A stretch of DNA of 56,478 nucleotides from DAIQON01 sp036787835 (GTDB lineage: Bacteria > Patescibacteriota > Saccharimonadia > Saccharimonadales > UBA4665). The notes beneath the pieces are model-generated. The model was not told where the DNA came from. It was given only the letters and a program-made list of their open reading frames with translations, and made no database searches. This document shows, piece after piece, positions 8,462 through 18,343 of this stretch. The DNA lies in contig DAIQON010000006.1 of NCBI GenBank assembly GCA_036787835.1, forward strand, positions 1 through 56,478. Direction: 5' to 3'. How positions within the stretch are numbered: position 1 is the stretch's first letter; the number at the start of each line of letters is the position of its first letter. A program made the translations under genes and the position numbers.

Positions 8462-9478
8462 CTATAAATCTTTGGCTCTAACAATCATTTCCGAGAACCT
8501 GTCAACAATATCTCTTTGATGGGCATGGGCTGCCTGATCTATAGCTCGTGAAACGGCCTCTGCTGTACTTGAGCCGTGTCCTATGACAGCAACGCCCTTT
8601 ACGCCGAGTAACAGTGCTCCGCCAACCATACTAGGGTCGAGAGCGTTTCGCAATACTGCCAATCTAGTCATCATAATTCTCTGTGCTGCTCTAGTTTCAT
8701 TAGTTGCACCAAATGCTCGGACTAGGTAGTCGGACATCATATTGGCTATGCCTTCATTGGACTTAAGTATTAGATTACCGCTAAAACCATCAGTAACAGC
8801 AACATCAGTGCCACCATCGTATAAGTCGCTACCCTCAATATTCCCAATAAAGTTAATTATTCCAAGGCGACCTAAATTAGCTAGAGACTGATGGGCCTCC
8901 TTTACAAGAGCTGTTCCTTTTTCTTCTTCGGCTCCATTAGATAATATGCCAACTCTTGGGCTGTCGATGTTTTCGACAAGACTCATGTATAGTGAGCCCA
9001 TTACGCCAAACTGAGCCAGCATCCTAGCATCTGACTCTTTATTGGCACCTGCATCTAAAAGTAGCGTTCTTTCCACGCTAGGCTGACCATCAATAATCCC
9101 GACTCTTGGTAACAAAACCGGTATAGCCGGTCTTGAAACGCCTCTAATACGGCCTAGAGTTAGGGTTGCGCCGGTTAAGGTGACGGCTGTGTTCCCACAA
9201 TCAACAAAACCGTCAGCCACTCCACTTTTTACTAGCTCGGCAGCTCTTCGAACTGGATTATCTTTCGATCTTCTATAGGCATTGGCTGGATCAGAAACAT
9301 CAAAGGCAATGTTATCTGTCGTAACAACAGTTTCAAATTCACCCATACCTAGCTCGAGTGCCGACTGATCACCAATTAGTATTACTTCATGCCCTCGATC
9401 GGCAGCAAATTTAGCGCCGGTTATCATTTCACGCGGTGCAAAGTCTCCACCCATAACATTGAGGGCTATTTTACTCAC
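8462..9478 (-). CDS. plsX: Phosphate acyltransferase PlsX
   Basis: This 338-residue protein opens with the PlsX signature IALNVMGGDFAPREMITGA and contains DCGNTAVTLTGATLTLGRI and VAVTDGFSGNLILKS. PlsX converts acyl-ACP and phosphate to acyl-phosphate for phospholipid synthesis, as a peripheral membrane enzyme. It starts at GTG with a GGAG ribosome site. No acpP or fab genes are nearby, fitting a reduced lipid pathway. Confidence 0.93.
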   Translation of the reverse strand: MSKIALNVMGGDFAPREMITGAKFAADRGHEVILIGDQSALELGMGEFETVVTTDNIAFDVSDPANAYRRSKDNPVRRAAELVKSGVADGFVDCGNTAVTLTGATLTLGRIRGVSRPAIPVLLPRVGIIDGQPSVERTLLLDAGANKESDARMLAQFGVMGSLYMSLVENIDSPRVGILSNGAEEEKGTALVKEAHQSLANLGRLGIINFIGNIEGSDLYDGGTDVAVTDGFSGNLILKSNEGIANMMSDYLVRAFGATNETRAAQRIMMTRLAVLRNALDPSMVGGALLLGVKGVAVIGHGSSTAEAVSRAIDQAAHAHQRDIVDRFSEMIVRAKDL

Positions 9479-9601
9479 TTATTTTCTCCATTTGAGACAT
9501 TATCTATCTACAGATGTAGGTTTGCAAGCTTAAACAGTCATATTAGAGCCAGTTTCTTGCTGCGTCATAACCTCAAGCTGAATCCGTAGTAAGATATATA
9601 G

Positions 9602-10189
9602 ATGGTAAAGTCTAGCCTTGCAGCTAACGGTTTAAGCTTAATTAATGACTTTCAGAATACCCAGATTCTGATTAGAACTATTGAAGGCGCCGACTATCAA
9701 GCGAAAATGTCTGAGGAAGAAATCCTAAACAAATTTTCAGCCTATAGGCGTAGCGATCAAGTACTAGTAAATCCCAATGACTTACCTCTTGCGCAGGATG
9801 ACAACTTAGTTAAAGAAAGCCTTAATGCACATTTACAAAAGGTGCAATCTGAACAGATTAAGGATTATGGGGTTCAGACTATTAATGACCTAGAAAAGAA
9901 TGCAAATGCCCTATATCTAAATAAGAAAGTGAGAATCAAAGTAGTAGACAAGAAGCTAAGTCCGATACATAATGGCTGGATTAACCAGCGGACTGGACAA
10001 CAAAACTTCGGTATTACAAAAGCGCTAACAGTATCTGGAAGAATTGTAGAAATAAGCCTAACAAACAACTATATAATAATTAAACCACTACTGCTCAGGA
10101 AGCTTGTTAATAGTTCACTAATCGATTATTTGATAGAAATTATCGCGCCAGACTCACTACAGCCAATGGTCAGCATAGCCTTTATATAG
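9602..10189 (+). CDS. Hypothetical protein, 195 aa
   Basis: Unknown soluble, lysine-rich protein with mixed alpha/beta character and no membrane segment. TAAGAT (9590-9595) lies six bases before the ATG, with no ribosome site, again suggesting a leaderless mRNA. No family recognised. Confidence 0.6.
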   Translation: MVKSSLAANGLSLINDFQNTQILIRTIEGADYQAKMSEEEILNKFSAYRRSDQVLVNPNDLPLAQDDNLVKESLNAHLQKVQSEQIKDYGVQTINDLEKNANALYLNKKVRIKVVDKKLSPIHNGWINQRTGQQNFGITKALTVSGRIVEISLTNNYIIIKPLLLRKLVNSSLIDYLIEIIAPDSLQPMVSIAFI

Positions 10190-10218
10190 GCTATAGATTT
10201 ATTTCCTTAGCTAAACAC

Positions 10219-10740
10219 CTATACGGAGGCTAGGCTCTGTTCAGCCTCAGCAACAGACTCTTCTAGTAGCGCAAGTTGACGTAAGACTTCATCCGAGCCG
10301 GTCTTTAGGTTCTCAAGATCAAGCCGTTCAAAGGTGACAGTATCGGGGACTTCTTCACCACCTTCAATTGAATAACGAACCCACTCTGCGCTAGCTCTTT
10401 CAAGTCGATCTGGCTTGCGCTGTTTTGGATGCGGGGCGTAGACGGTCAATAGCTTTAAAACTAGCTTATCACTTCTATAAGGATGTTCCCCAATTTTAGA
10501 AAATGGTATTACTGCCTCGCCACGACCTATAACACCTGCAGGATTTACATAAGAGTACATAGGCAAAACTCCAATTCGATGACCTAATGCGCTGAATCTC
10601 TCTTCTGGAGTTAATTCCGCTTCTACCTTAGCTGGTTCGGCTGAATTAACTTCTTGTTCTAAGGCACTTCTGGCCAAATCCCGTTGTCGATCGATTGATC
10701 GTGCTCGGTCCGAGAATCCAATTACTTTTTCTAGATCCAT
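10219..10740 (-). CDS. Hypothetical protein, 173 aa
   Basis: The ATG at 10740 (MDLEKVIGFSDRARSID) has GGAG six bases upstream, so I prefer it to the TTG at 10752, which overlaps that ribosome site. The protein is charged, with an N-terminal helical region, a middle beta region and a C-terminal acidic helix (LALLEESVAEAEQSLASV). Function unknown. Confidence 0.65.
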   Translation of the reverse strand: MDLEKVIGFSDRARSIDRQRDLARSALEQEVNSAEPAKVEAELTPEERFSALGHRIGVLPMYSYVNPAGVIGRGEAVIPFSKIGEHPYRSDKLVLKLLTVYAPHPKQRKPDRLERASAEWVRYSIEGGEEVPDTVTFERLDLENLKTGSDEVLRQLALLEESVAEAEQSLASV

Positions 10741-10842
10741 CAGGTACTCCAAAAGTATTATTTAATAATAAGATATAACCACGAAATTGCCCAATTGGCA
10801 AGGATAAGATACTATACTGCTATAAACTGCGCAAATCTTGAC

Positions 10843-11208
10843 CTAGCCGACCGCTTTCTTTATAAGCTGTGCTATTTTAGCTTCCTCTGAGGCAGTTAAT
10901 TCCTTGAGAGCGAAATAGATAGGCCACATATTGCCATCGTCGAGTTTTGCTACGTCATTAAAGCCTAGGGTCATATATCTTTCACCAAACTTCTTCTTGC
11001 TTCTAAAGAAACAGACTAGCTTATTGCCGTCGCTATAGGCTGGCATGCCATACCAGGTTCTGGGCAGTAAACTCGGCACACTTGCACATATAAGCTTATG
11101 AAGCCCTTCACCTATGCCACGATCTGGTTCATCCATCGCCGCAATTGCGTCTAGTACCGCCTTTTCATCCTCTTTGATTTTATTAGCCTTCTTTTCGCTG
11201 GACTTCAT
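10843..11208 (-). CDS. DUF1801/YdhG-like protein
   Basis: This 121-residue protein has the pattern of the DUF1801 (YdhG-like) fold. The segment WYGMPAYSDGNKLVCFF, then KKKFGERYMTLGFN and a C-terminal helix after LKELTASEEAKI, are typical. Some relatives resemble iron-chaperone folds, but a biochemical role is not established. Single gene. Confidence 0.75.
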   Translation of the reverse strand: MKSSEKKANKIKEDEKAVLDAIAAMDEPDRGIGEGLHKLICASVPSLLPRTWYGMPAYSDGNKLVCFFRSKKKFGERYMTLGFNDVAKLDDGNMWPIYFALKELTASEEAKIAQLIKKAVG

Positions 11209-11242
11209 TTTAACCCCTATTCTACCTACATATTACGTCTGT

Positions 11243-12454
11243 CTATACTGCTTCGTCCACTTTTACAAATCGTTTATTGGCATAGTAGCCAAAGATACCA
11301 GTAATAACTGCCGCTATCCCACCAAGTAAAATAGGCATTCTCCCACCTCGTGCATCAGACAGCCAACCAAGCAGAGGCCCACCTATTGGCGTAGTGCCAA
11401 ACAGTAGTACAGTCTGTAGGGCCAAAACGCGGCCAAGCATTTCTGGCCTGGTTTTAACCTGGACAACTGTCGTCGTCGCTGTCATGAATAGTATGCTTGC
11501 AAGGCCAAGAATAAATATTGCTGGAGTAGCTAATTTAGTATTAGGAACAGCAGCTAGCAGTAGCATTGCCACGCCTAGCGCAAAAGAGCCTATAATGACG
11601 TGTTTTAGCTGGACTATCTGTCTCTTAGCAATAATAATCGCTCCAACTACCGCACCAAGACTAAATATAGAATATAGAAGGGTAAATGCAGTCGTATTTC
11701 CATGAAGGGCGCTTGTTACAAATAGAGGCAAAGTGACGGTAAAATTATAGGAAAATATACCGATTATGAGTAACATAACAAAATTGATCCATAAAACTGG
11801 GACAGATTTAATATATTGGACACCAGCTCTTACGGCCCCTCTAGTTTTAGCGGCCACCGGCCTTAAGTAAAGTTCAGCTGGTCGCATAGCAATAAGGCAA
11901 AGAATTACAACTATGTACGATAAGCCGTCAAGAGTAAAACACCAACCGAAGCCGGTCGTAACGACTAACAGACCAGCTAGTGCTGGACCAAAAATTCTCG
12001 ATATATTTACGATCAGGCCATAAAGTACGACAGCATTTGGTACTTCCTCTTTAGGCACCATTTCACTTACAAACGATCGTCTCAATGGATTATCAAAGGC
12101 TAAGAACATACCGCCTAGAATTGCCAGCGCATAGATGCCTATTAGCGGAGGATGAGGCATAAATGCCAGGATAGCAAGGGCGAATGACTGCATCATTTCC
12201 AGACTTTGAGTGAGGAGCAGAAAATGGCGTTTATTAGAGCGGTCGACTATTGATCCAGCCCAAGCAGTAAGTAGCAAAATAGGTCCGAACGAACAAGCAG
12301 CTAATATACCAACGTCTAGACCACTGTGGGTAATACTCAGCACTAGTAGAATAATTGCAACATTGGTAAGCCAGTTGCCGGTGTTGGATATAATCTGACC
12401 AAAAAAATACAATCGAAAGTTACGAATTCTGAGTGAAGAGAAGGTATTTTTCAT
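11243..12454 (-). CDS. MFS transporter, 12-TM drug/siderophore-exporter-like
   Basis: This 403-residue protein has about 12 hydrophobic segments. It starts with the MFS_3-type N terminus SLRIRNFRLYFFGQIISNTG and has the inter-helix motif GSIVDRSNKRHFLL. It resembles the EntS-like group of exporters. The substrate is unknown. It appears monocistronic. Confidence 0.85.
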   Translation of the reverse strand: MKNTFSSLRIRNFRLYFFGQIISNTGNWLTNVAIILLVLSITHSGLDVGILAACSFGPILLLTAWAGSIVDRSNKRHFLLLTQSLEMMQSFALAILAFMPHPPLIGIYALAILGGMFLAFDNPLRRSFVSEMVPKEEVPNAVVLYGLIVNISRIFGPALAGLLVVTTGFGWCFTLDGLSYIVVILCLIAMRPAELYLRPVAAKTRGAVRAGVQYIKSVPVLWINFVMLLIIGIFSYNFTVTLPLFVTSALHGNTTAFTLLYSIFSLGAVVGAIIIAKRQIVQLKHVIIGSFALGVAMLLLAAVPNTKLATPAIFILGLASILFMTATTTVVQVKTRPEMLGRVLALQTVLLFGTTPIGGPLLGWLSDARGGRMPILLGGIAAVITGIFGYYANKRFVKVDEAV

Positions 12455-12591
12455 TGCCTAATTGTAACAAATAATCCTCACCCCGCTCAGTTTAGAGCTA
12501 AAGCTCATAACAAAAGTAGCCACACATAAGTTTCAATTTGCATTTTTAGCTCGTAAGGTAAATAATAGCTAAAAATATAAGGGGGCCAAAA

Positions 12592-13242
12592 ATGTCTGTA
12601 GTAGGATTAAGCTCATCTCCAGAACTAACATCAGAATTTCATCAAAATGAACTTTGGACAGTAAGCGAAGCTGTCGCCGAACATAACGTCCATACACCGC
12701 TCCTTGATCTGGGGATATGGGCAGACAGAGGGTTTATAGAAGAGCGTGGGGGTACTATCAATGACGCCTACCTAGATGACCTAGGTATTGTTCAGGAAGC
12801 AATTGGTTTCCAAGTAGACTTTAAGATAGCTAGAGATAGCATGGAGGAGTTTGCCGACTTTTTAGGGGAATCAGTACTTAGGCCTCAGATGAGAACTGCA
12901 TTTGACGATGTGGTAGCAAGGCACAGAAGAAGAGTCAACCAGAGCATCCGCCGAACCAAAGGTGTATTCGTTAGAATTATTGATCAAGAGACCGATAAAC
13001 AAGACACGGCTGAGCTAGCCGCAGGACCGCGAACTGACAGGCGAGATGATCTTGTATCTCACTCAGGACAAAGAGTAGGTAGGCTGTTAACTTGCGGTGA
13101 ACTGGACGAGGATTCGTACTACAGGTTCACTTTAGAAGGGAAGAATGGACTAACCTTTACCCACAATCCACGGTCAATCTTCACTCAAGTCATTGTAGAC
13201 TCTTCTAGAACACTGTCCTCAGCACCTGTCTTTCATTTATGA
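12592..13242 (+). CDS. Hypothetical protein, 216 aa
   Basis: Unknown soluble protein preceded by a strong GGGGG ribosome site. A basic patch around RHRRRVNQSIRRTKGV lies mid-protein and the C-terminal third is beta-rich. No domain recognised. Confidence 0.65.
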   Translation: MSVVGLSSSPELTSEFHQNELWTVSEAVAEHNVHTPLLDLGIWADRGFIEERGGTINDAYLDDLGIVQEAIGFQVDFKIARDSMEEFADFLGESVLRPQMRTAFDDVVARHRRRVNQSIRRTKGVFVRIIDQETDKQDTAELAAGPRTDRRDDLVSHSGQRVGRLLTCGELDEDSYYRFTLEGKNGLTFTHNPRSIFTQVIVDSSRTLSSAPVFHL

Positions 13243-13262
13243 GTAAATTCTGGCTTAAGAAT

Positions 13263-13799
13263 CTATTGATCCCATTCTTGAATTATACGAAGAACCGTCT
13301 TCCAGGTTCTAGTGGTTATGTCTTTAGTGAACTGCTTTTCTAGCCACGCCATTAAGTCTGGTGTCTTGGCCACACTCGTATCGACGACACTAAAAACTAC
13401 ATTATATTTAAAGCCAACAAAGCTATAGGCCTTGCCTTCAGGCGTGTAAGGGAGTGCGAATGGAAAACTGGCCCTGTGTTTTAAGAATGTCAAAGTTAGA
13501 TAGTTACTTGGTGAATGGACGTCGTTATCGAATATTTTCTCTGATACGATCTTTTCAAGTTGAGGACGGCTAAGAACGATTGTAGTGCTATGAAATCCTA
13601 TCTGCTCAAATATTGCCTTTTCTATACTAGCCCCGAGATCAGCGCTAGACCCTATACTTGAATCAAATATCACGTTGCCACTAGATATAACAGTTTTTAC
13701 GTTATTGAATCGTAGGCTCTCGAATACTGTTCGTAAATTAGAGTTATTCATATTTGGATTGCCAGGCATTATGCCTCGAAGAAATGCTACGTATTGCAT
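13263..13799 (-). CDS. DUF1697 family protein
   Basis: The N terminus MQYVAFLRGIMPGNPNMN, followed by LRFNNVKTVISSGNVIFDS, matches the DUF1697 pattern (LLRGINVGG... SGNVVF). The family is widespread and functionally uncharacterised. TATGAT lies six bases upstream of the ATG, a leaderless arrangement. Confidence 0.85.
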   Translation of the reverse strand: MQYVAFLRGIMPGNPNMNNSNLRTVFESLRFNNVKTVISSGNVIFDSSIGSSADLGASIEKAIFEQIGFHSTTIVLSRPQLEKIVSEKIFDNDVHSPSNYLTLTFLKHRASFPFALPYTPEGKAYSFVGFKYNVVFSVVDTSVAKTPDLMAWLEKQFTKDITTRTWKTVLRIIQEWDQ

Positions 13800-13870
13800 G
13801 GAGTTATCATACCAAAGAGCTAAGAAGTTCAGAATAAACTAGTTCCTAACATATGCTAAGTTATTAACAT

Positions 13871-14287
13871 ATGGAATGGACAACGCTAAGGCCTGAGACT
13901 AATGAAGGCAACAAATTTATAATCGCTTTTCAAATATTTAGAAGAGCTGAATACGTATGTCTATGGAGATTAAGGGGGGAAACGCCAATAACGCCTCCTG
14001 AAGTACTAGATGCACTAAAGACGTGCGTACTAATTGATCCTCTCTTTATTGATGAACCGGTTCAAACTGAATGGGGCGAATTAAGCCCGACTATGGTCGA
14101 CGATATTAGACAGCAATGCAGAGCTCTTTTTGACGACGAAGTCGATACAACAGCACGTTTTATAGGTTTATCGGACACAATGCTGACTGTGGCGAGCAAT
14201 AGGTTAATTGACGTAGGACCTTTACAGACTGCTGTAGCAGACTTCGCAAGAATGCAGCAGCCTATGCTTAGATTGCATTTAGCCTAA
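13871..14287 (+). CDS. Hypothetical protein, 138 aa
   Basis: Unknown small soluble acidic protein with no membrane segment or recognised motif. Initiation is from ATG without a clear ribosome site. Confidence 0.5.
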   Translation: MEWTTLRPETNEGNKFIIAFQIFRRAEYVCLWRLRGETPITPPEVLDALKTCVLIDPLFIDEPVQTEWGELSPTMVDDIRQQCRALFDDEVDTTARFIGLSDTMLTVASNRLIDVGPLQTAVADFARMQQPMLRLHLA

Positions 14288-14327
14288 GCATGGGGGCAAA
14301 GTAAGTTAGAACATTCACTATCTACTA

Positions 14328-14855
14328 TTAATTTGTTTTTTTATGCTTATTCAGGTCTTGATGAACCCCAATCATCAATAGCCATGCTCCAGAAATCAAA
14401 AATGGAATATATAATATCATTGCAATGGCTGATATATAAATACCTACAATATGACCAGATATTAGAGTGATTGCACCGGCTATTGCAATTAAATGGCAAA
14501 TCGTCCCTATTGCTAATCGTATAAAACCAAGACCCAGCTTACTGCTAGGCCCTTTGTATGCTTGAATGTAGCCATGAATATATACCGACAGTGCAATAAC
14601 TGAAATAATTAGCCACTCAACGCCAACTGCTAAATGATTCTGACCTCCCATGATTGCAAATGCACATATCATAAAGATTGCGGTAAGACCCGCAAGTGTA
14701 CCAATTGCACGATATCTATGAGTAGCATCTTGAGTAATAACATGTAGGTTTAGAGACATTGATACAAATACTAGGCCGGTCAGCGCCGCAGCCGCCGTAC
14801 CAACTAGTTGAAAAAATCCAATCCAAATCGCAGGATGGTAAATATCAATTGGCAT
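14328..14855 (-). CDS. Multi-pass membrane protein, 175 aa
   Basis: This small integral membrane protein has about five hydrophobic segments. The first, FFQLVGTAAAALTGLVFVSM, resembles a family of uncharacterised bacterial membrane proteins. A short hydrophilic C terminus (HQDLNKHKKTN) follows. Function unknown. Confidence 0.65.
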   Translation of the reverse strand: MPIDIYHPAIWIGFFQLVGTAAAALTGLVFVSMSLNLHVITQDATHRYRAIGTLAGLTAIFMICAFAIMGGQNHLAVGVEWLIISVIALSVYIHGYIQAYKGPSSKLGLGFIRLAIGTICHLIAIAGAITLISGHIVGIYISAIAMILYIPFLISGAWLLMIGVHQDLNKHKKTN

Positions 14856-15009
14856 ATCTGTATAATTGTATCAAATTGCTTCAATATTTTTGGAGATCGA
14901 TACTTACGCTTGGTTCTTAGATTTTGTCATAGACTAGTCATTGCGTTCGGGAATATAATATTAGTAGAACTAATTCATGCTTTTAATAGCTAAAGGTTAG
15001 GGGGGTGTT

Positions 15010-15885
15010 ATGAATAAAACTATTGGTTTTGTGGGAACTGGGACTATGGGCAGCCGGATGATAGTACGTCTACTGGGTGATAGCCATAAAGTCAGTGTAT
15101 ATAACAGAAATAAAGAACAAACGAAATCGCTAATAGAAAAAGGGGCAAACTCAAGCGGCAGCATACCTGATCTAGTAAAATCCTCTGACTTTATTTGTAT
15201 ATCGGTACCCGATGACCAGGCAATCAAAGAGGTAGTAACCCAAGCAGTATCTATTGGTTGTAAGAACAAGGTATTTATAAGTCTAAGCACTATCTCTCCC
15301 GATATGGCCGTTGAACTATCAGAAATAATAGCAAAAAATGAAGCTTTCTTTTTAGATGCTCCTGTATCAGGGAGTGCACCTCAAGTTGAAGCTGGACAAT
15401 TAGTAATTTTTGCCAGCGGGAATGAATCAAAATTTAAAACTGCTAAATCAATATTTAGCTCGCTAAGTAGAGAAACTTATTATATGGGGACGGCCGGGAA
15501 TGGCTCGCGGATGAAGTTAGTTGTAAATACTCTGCTAGGCCTAGGCATTGAGGCCCTTGCCGAGGCATTAACGTTAGGTCAGAGAATGGGCATGAGTAAG
15601 AAAAAGTTAATAGAGGTGCTTAGTAATACTGCAGTTGTATCGACTTCGCAGAAAATGAAAATGCAAAATGCTTTAGCTGATAGTTATGACGTTGCGTTCT
15701 CACTGTCAAATATGTATAAGGATTTTGGGCTCATATTAGATCAAGCTCACAAAACATATACGCCGATGCCGGCAACTGTGGCATCGATGCAAGTTGATGC
15801 GGTTGGTATGTCACGGAAGCTCAACAATGACTTTGCGGTGGTAATTAAATTACTAGAGGAAAGTAGTGGTAAAACTGCTAAATGA
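15010..15885 (+). CDS. NAD(P)-dependent beta-hydroxyacid dehydrogenase
   Basis: This 291-residue enzyme belongs to the 3-hydroxyisobutyrate dehydrogenase family. It has the N-terminal Rossmann motif IGFVGTGTMGSRM, the substrate motif LDAPVSGSAPQVEAG and the catalytic-lysine region GSRMKLVVNTLLG. It would oxidise a short beta-hydroxyacid or reduce a semialdehyde. The exact substrate is unknown. A GGGGGG ribosome site precedes the ATG, and the stop overlaps the next gene in an ATGA. Confidence 0.88.
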   Translation: MNKTIGFVGTGTMGSRMIVRLLGDSHKVSVYNRNKEQTKSLIEKGANSSGSIPDLVKSSDFICISVPDDQAIKEVVTQAVSIGCKNKVFISLSTISPDMAVELSEIIAKNEAFFLDAPVSGSAPQVEAGQLVIFASGNESKFKTAKSIFSSLSRETYYMGTAGNGSRMKLVVNTLLGLGIEALAEALTLGQRMGMSKKKLIEVLSNTAVVSTSQKMKMQNALADSYDVAFSLSNMYKDFGLILDQAHKTYTPMPATVASMQVDAVGMSRKLNNDFAVVIKLLEESSGKTAK

Positions 15886-16592
15886 AGCTGCCAACCATTC
15901 TATACAATAAGGATCACGGTCCTCTTCCTGCTCTCCTGCTTGGCTTAACTGCCGTTACTGGCGTTGTAGACGCAATCAGTATCCTTAGTCTGGGTAGAGT
16001 ATTTGTGGCAAATATGACCGGAAATATTGTTTTTATTGGTCTAGCTATTGCCCATGCCCCTGGCTTCTCACTTGCTTCTTCACTATTCGCCCTGGCAGGG
16101 TTTCTTATTGGAGCAGTTATTGTGGGAAGGCTGATTGATAAATATAGCGTCGATAGGGGTAAATTATTCGCCGCAGCTTGTATATCTGAATTTGTATTTA
16201 TATCTGGTGCGCTAATAATCGGGCTTAGCCTAAATAATCCTACTATCGGCGCTGGACGTTATAGCCTGTCTATATTGCTGGCAATTATGATGGGTATACA
16301 AAACGCAGCTGTACGAAAGATTGCCGTACCTGATATGACTACGACGGTGTTAACAATGACTCTGACAGATATTGCGGCAGACGTTAGGCGTAGTGGATGG
16401 CACTCAGCCCAACTACTAAGACGTATAGTCACCGTGTTGGCGATGTTAATAGGAGCTTTAATAGGTGCTGAGTTAGTTTTAAACCGTAGTGCAACTTCAG
16501 CTATTGCTCTGGTTGAAGTCATTGTAGTAGTAATAATGATAGGAGCACTGATTTCTGTTCAAAAACCAGGTAAATGGCGAGTGGGAGGATAG
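15882..16592 (+). CDS. DUF1275 (YoaK-like) membrane protein
   Basis: This 236-residue, roughly six-TM protein has the DUF1275 signature: LTGVVDAISILSLGRVFVAN then MTGNIVFIGLAIA, and later MGIQNAAVRKIAVPD then MTTTVLTMTLTDI. The role of the family is unknown but transport is suspected. It is translationally coupled to the dehydrogenase upstream by a four-base overlap and lies four bases before the next gene, so the three are an operon. Confidence 0.88.
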   Translation: MKLPTILYNKDHGPLPALLLGLTAVTGVVDAISILSLGRVFVANMTGNIVFIGLAIAHAPGFSLASSLFALAGFLIGAVIVGRLIDKYSVDRGKLFAAACISEFVFISGALIIGLSLNNPTIGAGRYSLSILLAIMMGIQNAAVRKIAVPDMTTTVLTMTLTDIAADVRRSGWHSAQLLRRIVTVLAMLIGALIGAELVLNRSATSAIALVEVIVVVIMIGALISVQKPGKWRVGG

Positions 16593-16596
16593 GCTT

Positions 16597-17106
16597 ATGG
16601 ATGACGAAAAGATAAGTAGAGCCCGCTCAGATGTCGAGGCAGCCTTGAAATCAGCAACTGCCAAGTTAGAGGCAGATCCTTTAAAACAATCTGAAAATGC
16701 CTTAAAAAAAGCTATAAAAGACTCAAATGAAATTTTAGTTACTGCAACAACAATTGCCCCCATTCATAAAAGTTCACTTACCTTAAGTCGTACAAAACTT
16801 TATGCAGAAGAGCGATCTGGTCTAGGGAAGGTATCGGTAATGAGCGTTCGGGCTGAGGACGTACTAAACATCAATGGCGAAATTGGGCCCGTTTCAGGGT
16901 ATATAACACTTTCTACTAAGTTCACTAGCCCAGGCAATCCATATCGAATCGGTCCGTTTCATCGTAAAGATGTATTAAATCTGAAACGTGTCGTTCAGGG
17001 TTATGTAATCGCCTTACAGCAGAAAATAGACTTAAGCCCTATCCCAGGGCCAGAACTGACTGAGTTACTCTATGAACTGGGTGAAGATGACTACTCAATC
17101 AACTAG
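16597..17106 (+). CDS. Hypothetical protein, possible PH-like fold
   Basis: This 169-residue protein has a helical N-terminal third and a beta-rich remainder (KSSLTLSRTKLYAEERSG, GKVSVMSVRAEDVLNI) ending in a helix. That order is reminiscent of bacterial PH-like domains, but I hold this loosely. It is the third gene of the operon with the dehydrogenase and DUF1275 protein. Confidence 0.6.
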   Translation: MDDEKISRARSDVEAALKSATAKLEADPLKQSENALKKAIKDSNEILVTATTIAPIHKSSLTLSRTKLYAEERSGLGKVSVMSVRAEDVLNINGEIGPVSGYITLSTKFTSPGNPYRIGPFHRKDVLNLKRVVQGYVIALQQKIDLSPIPGPELTELLYELGEDDYSIN

Positions 17107-17186
17107 CTGGTCTACACGCTGTAATTATAGGGAAATTCCATCAAGAATTAATTAATGCCTAACTAAGGTAAGAAGGAGTAAGTAAA

Positions 17187-17687
17187 ATGAGTAAGCTTCC
17201 AAAACTATTCGAAGGGAATTATGAGTATTTATTAGAAGAAGTACTAGGATCAATAGATGATGTATTCTTAGTGTTTAACGATAAATTATCTATTGTTTAC
17301 GCAAATAAAGCAGCTGATAATGTTTTTTGTAGTGATAAAGAAAGACTAGTTGGTAAAAATATAAAACAACTTATCCCTAAAACTAGAAAAGAGTACTTTA
17401 AAAATATAATTTCCGAGCTTAAGACCTCTGGTAAACGTAGAATCGAGGCAACAGGCAGGAGAGGTTTTGTAGGATTAGCAGCTGGTGGTCATTTGTTTTA
17501 TGCAGAGGGTGAACTTGCTATGTTTAAAAACGAAGCAGCCTATATATTAGTACTTAGAGATATAACGCTGCGTAAAGCGGTAGAGGATGAGCTGCAGATG
17601 GCACTAATGAATTTAAGAAAAATTGGTACAAAGATCGCCTACAGGCTAGAGCATCCAAGAATAATGGAAAACTTTCCTATAGATTAA
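17187..17687 (+). CDS. PAS-domain protein
   Basis: This 166-residue protein is a single PAS domain: SIDDVFLVFNDKLSIVYANK, then VGKNIKQLIP, and LVLRDITLRKAVEDEL as the last strand and linker helix. No kinase, cyclase or DNA-binding output follows, so it must signal through a partner. The GRRGFVGLAAGG insert is unusual. It has a strong AAGGAG ribosome site. Confidence 0.85.
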   Translation: MSKLPKLFEGNYEYLLEEVLGSIDDVFLVFNDKLSIVYANKAADNVFCSDKERLVGKNIKQLIPKTRKEYFKNIISELKTSGKRRIEATGRRGFVGLAAGGHLFYAEGELAMFKNEAAYILVLRDITLRKAVEDELQMALMNLRKIGTKIAYRLEHPRIMENFPID

Positions 17688-17701
17688 GTCTAAAGATCTT
17701 T

Positions 17702-17724
17702 AAGCAAAATCTCTCACTTTGCTT
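17702..17724. terminator. Hairpin between convergent genes
   Basis: AAGCAAA (17702-17708) pairs with TTTGCTT (17718-17724). The hairpin overlaps the stop codon of the minus-strand gene and lies between two convergent stops, so it may end transcription from both sides. No strong T-run. Confidence 0.4.
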
Positions 17725-18247
17725 GGGAGTCGATCTCATTTAATAATTCTCCTGCGGCTGCCTGGGTAAGTTCCCAAAGAATTGATGGGTCAGAAGTGTA
17801 GTGTCCTCTAACATATTCTCTGACTGTAGAGCCAGCGTCAAAGCGTACACTATGAGCACTCAGCCACTGACTGTCTAGATCAAAGGAATAATCAGGATGC
17901 ATAGGTATGTCTAGCCGATTGTTGTGTCCGTATCCAGTCCCTGGGCCATATTCAGACTCAACGCTTAGACACAACTTGCTACGATCGCCTTGTGCGTGCC
18001 AAAGTCTGGATTCAAATTTGTAAGCACCTGCTCTATGCAACAGGTGATGGCCACCATCAGCCAACTGTTCTATCGCTTCCATCAGGGTTTGAGTCACTTC
18101 ATTTTGTGCAAACTTAGTAATTAAATCAGCTTCACCAACAACACGATCGCCATCAACCAGCATTCTGAACAGTCTGTCCTTTAGTGGCATTGGTAACTCT
18201 GCGTTACCCGGACCTCTTTCACCTCTCGCTACAATATCAGTAGACAT
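17714..18247 (-). CDS. Hypothetical protein, 177 aa
   Basis: The ATG at 18247 (MSTDIVARGERGPGN) has an AGAGG ribosome site ten bases upstream and is preferred over the GTG at 18259. The product is an acidic soluble protein without recognised motifs. Confidence 0.6.
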   Translation of the reverse strand: MSTDIVARGERGPGNAELPMPLKDRLFRMLVDGDRVVGEADLITKFAQNEVTQTLMEAIEQLADGGHHLLHRAGAYKFESRLWHAQGDRSKLCLSVESEYGPGTGYGHNNRLDIPMHPDYSFDLDSQWLSAHSVRFDAGSTVREYVRGHYTSDPSILWELTQAAAGELLNEIDSQAK

Positions 18248-18343
18248 AATACTATTCACCTCTTAATTTAGTGCAATTATAATATATTACTGATAATTAA
18301 GCAATTTGACCATATCCTAATTCCAATAGTTTATGTAGAAATC

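Noticed and set aside
14808..14993. 61-codon plus-strand ORF
   Set aside because: It overlaps the start of the minus-strand membrane-protein gene and lies in its promoter region; the sequence does not look like protein.
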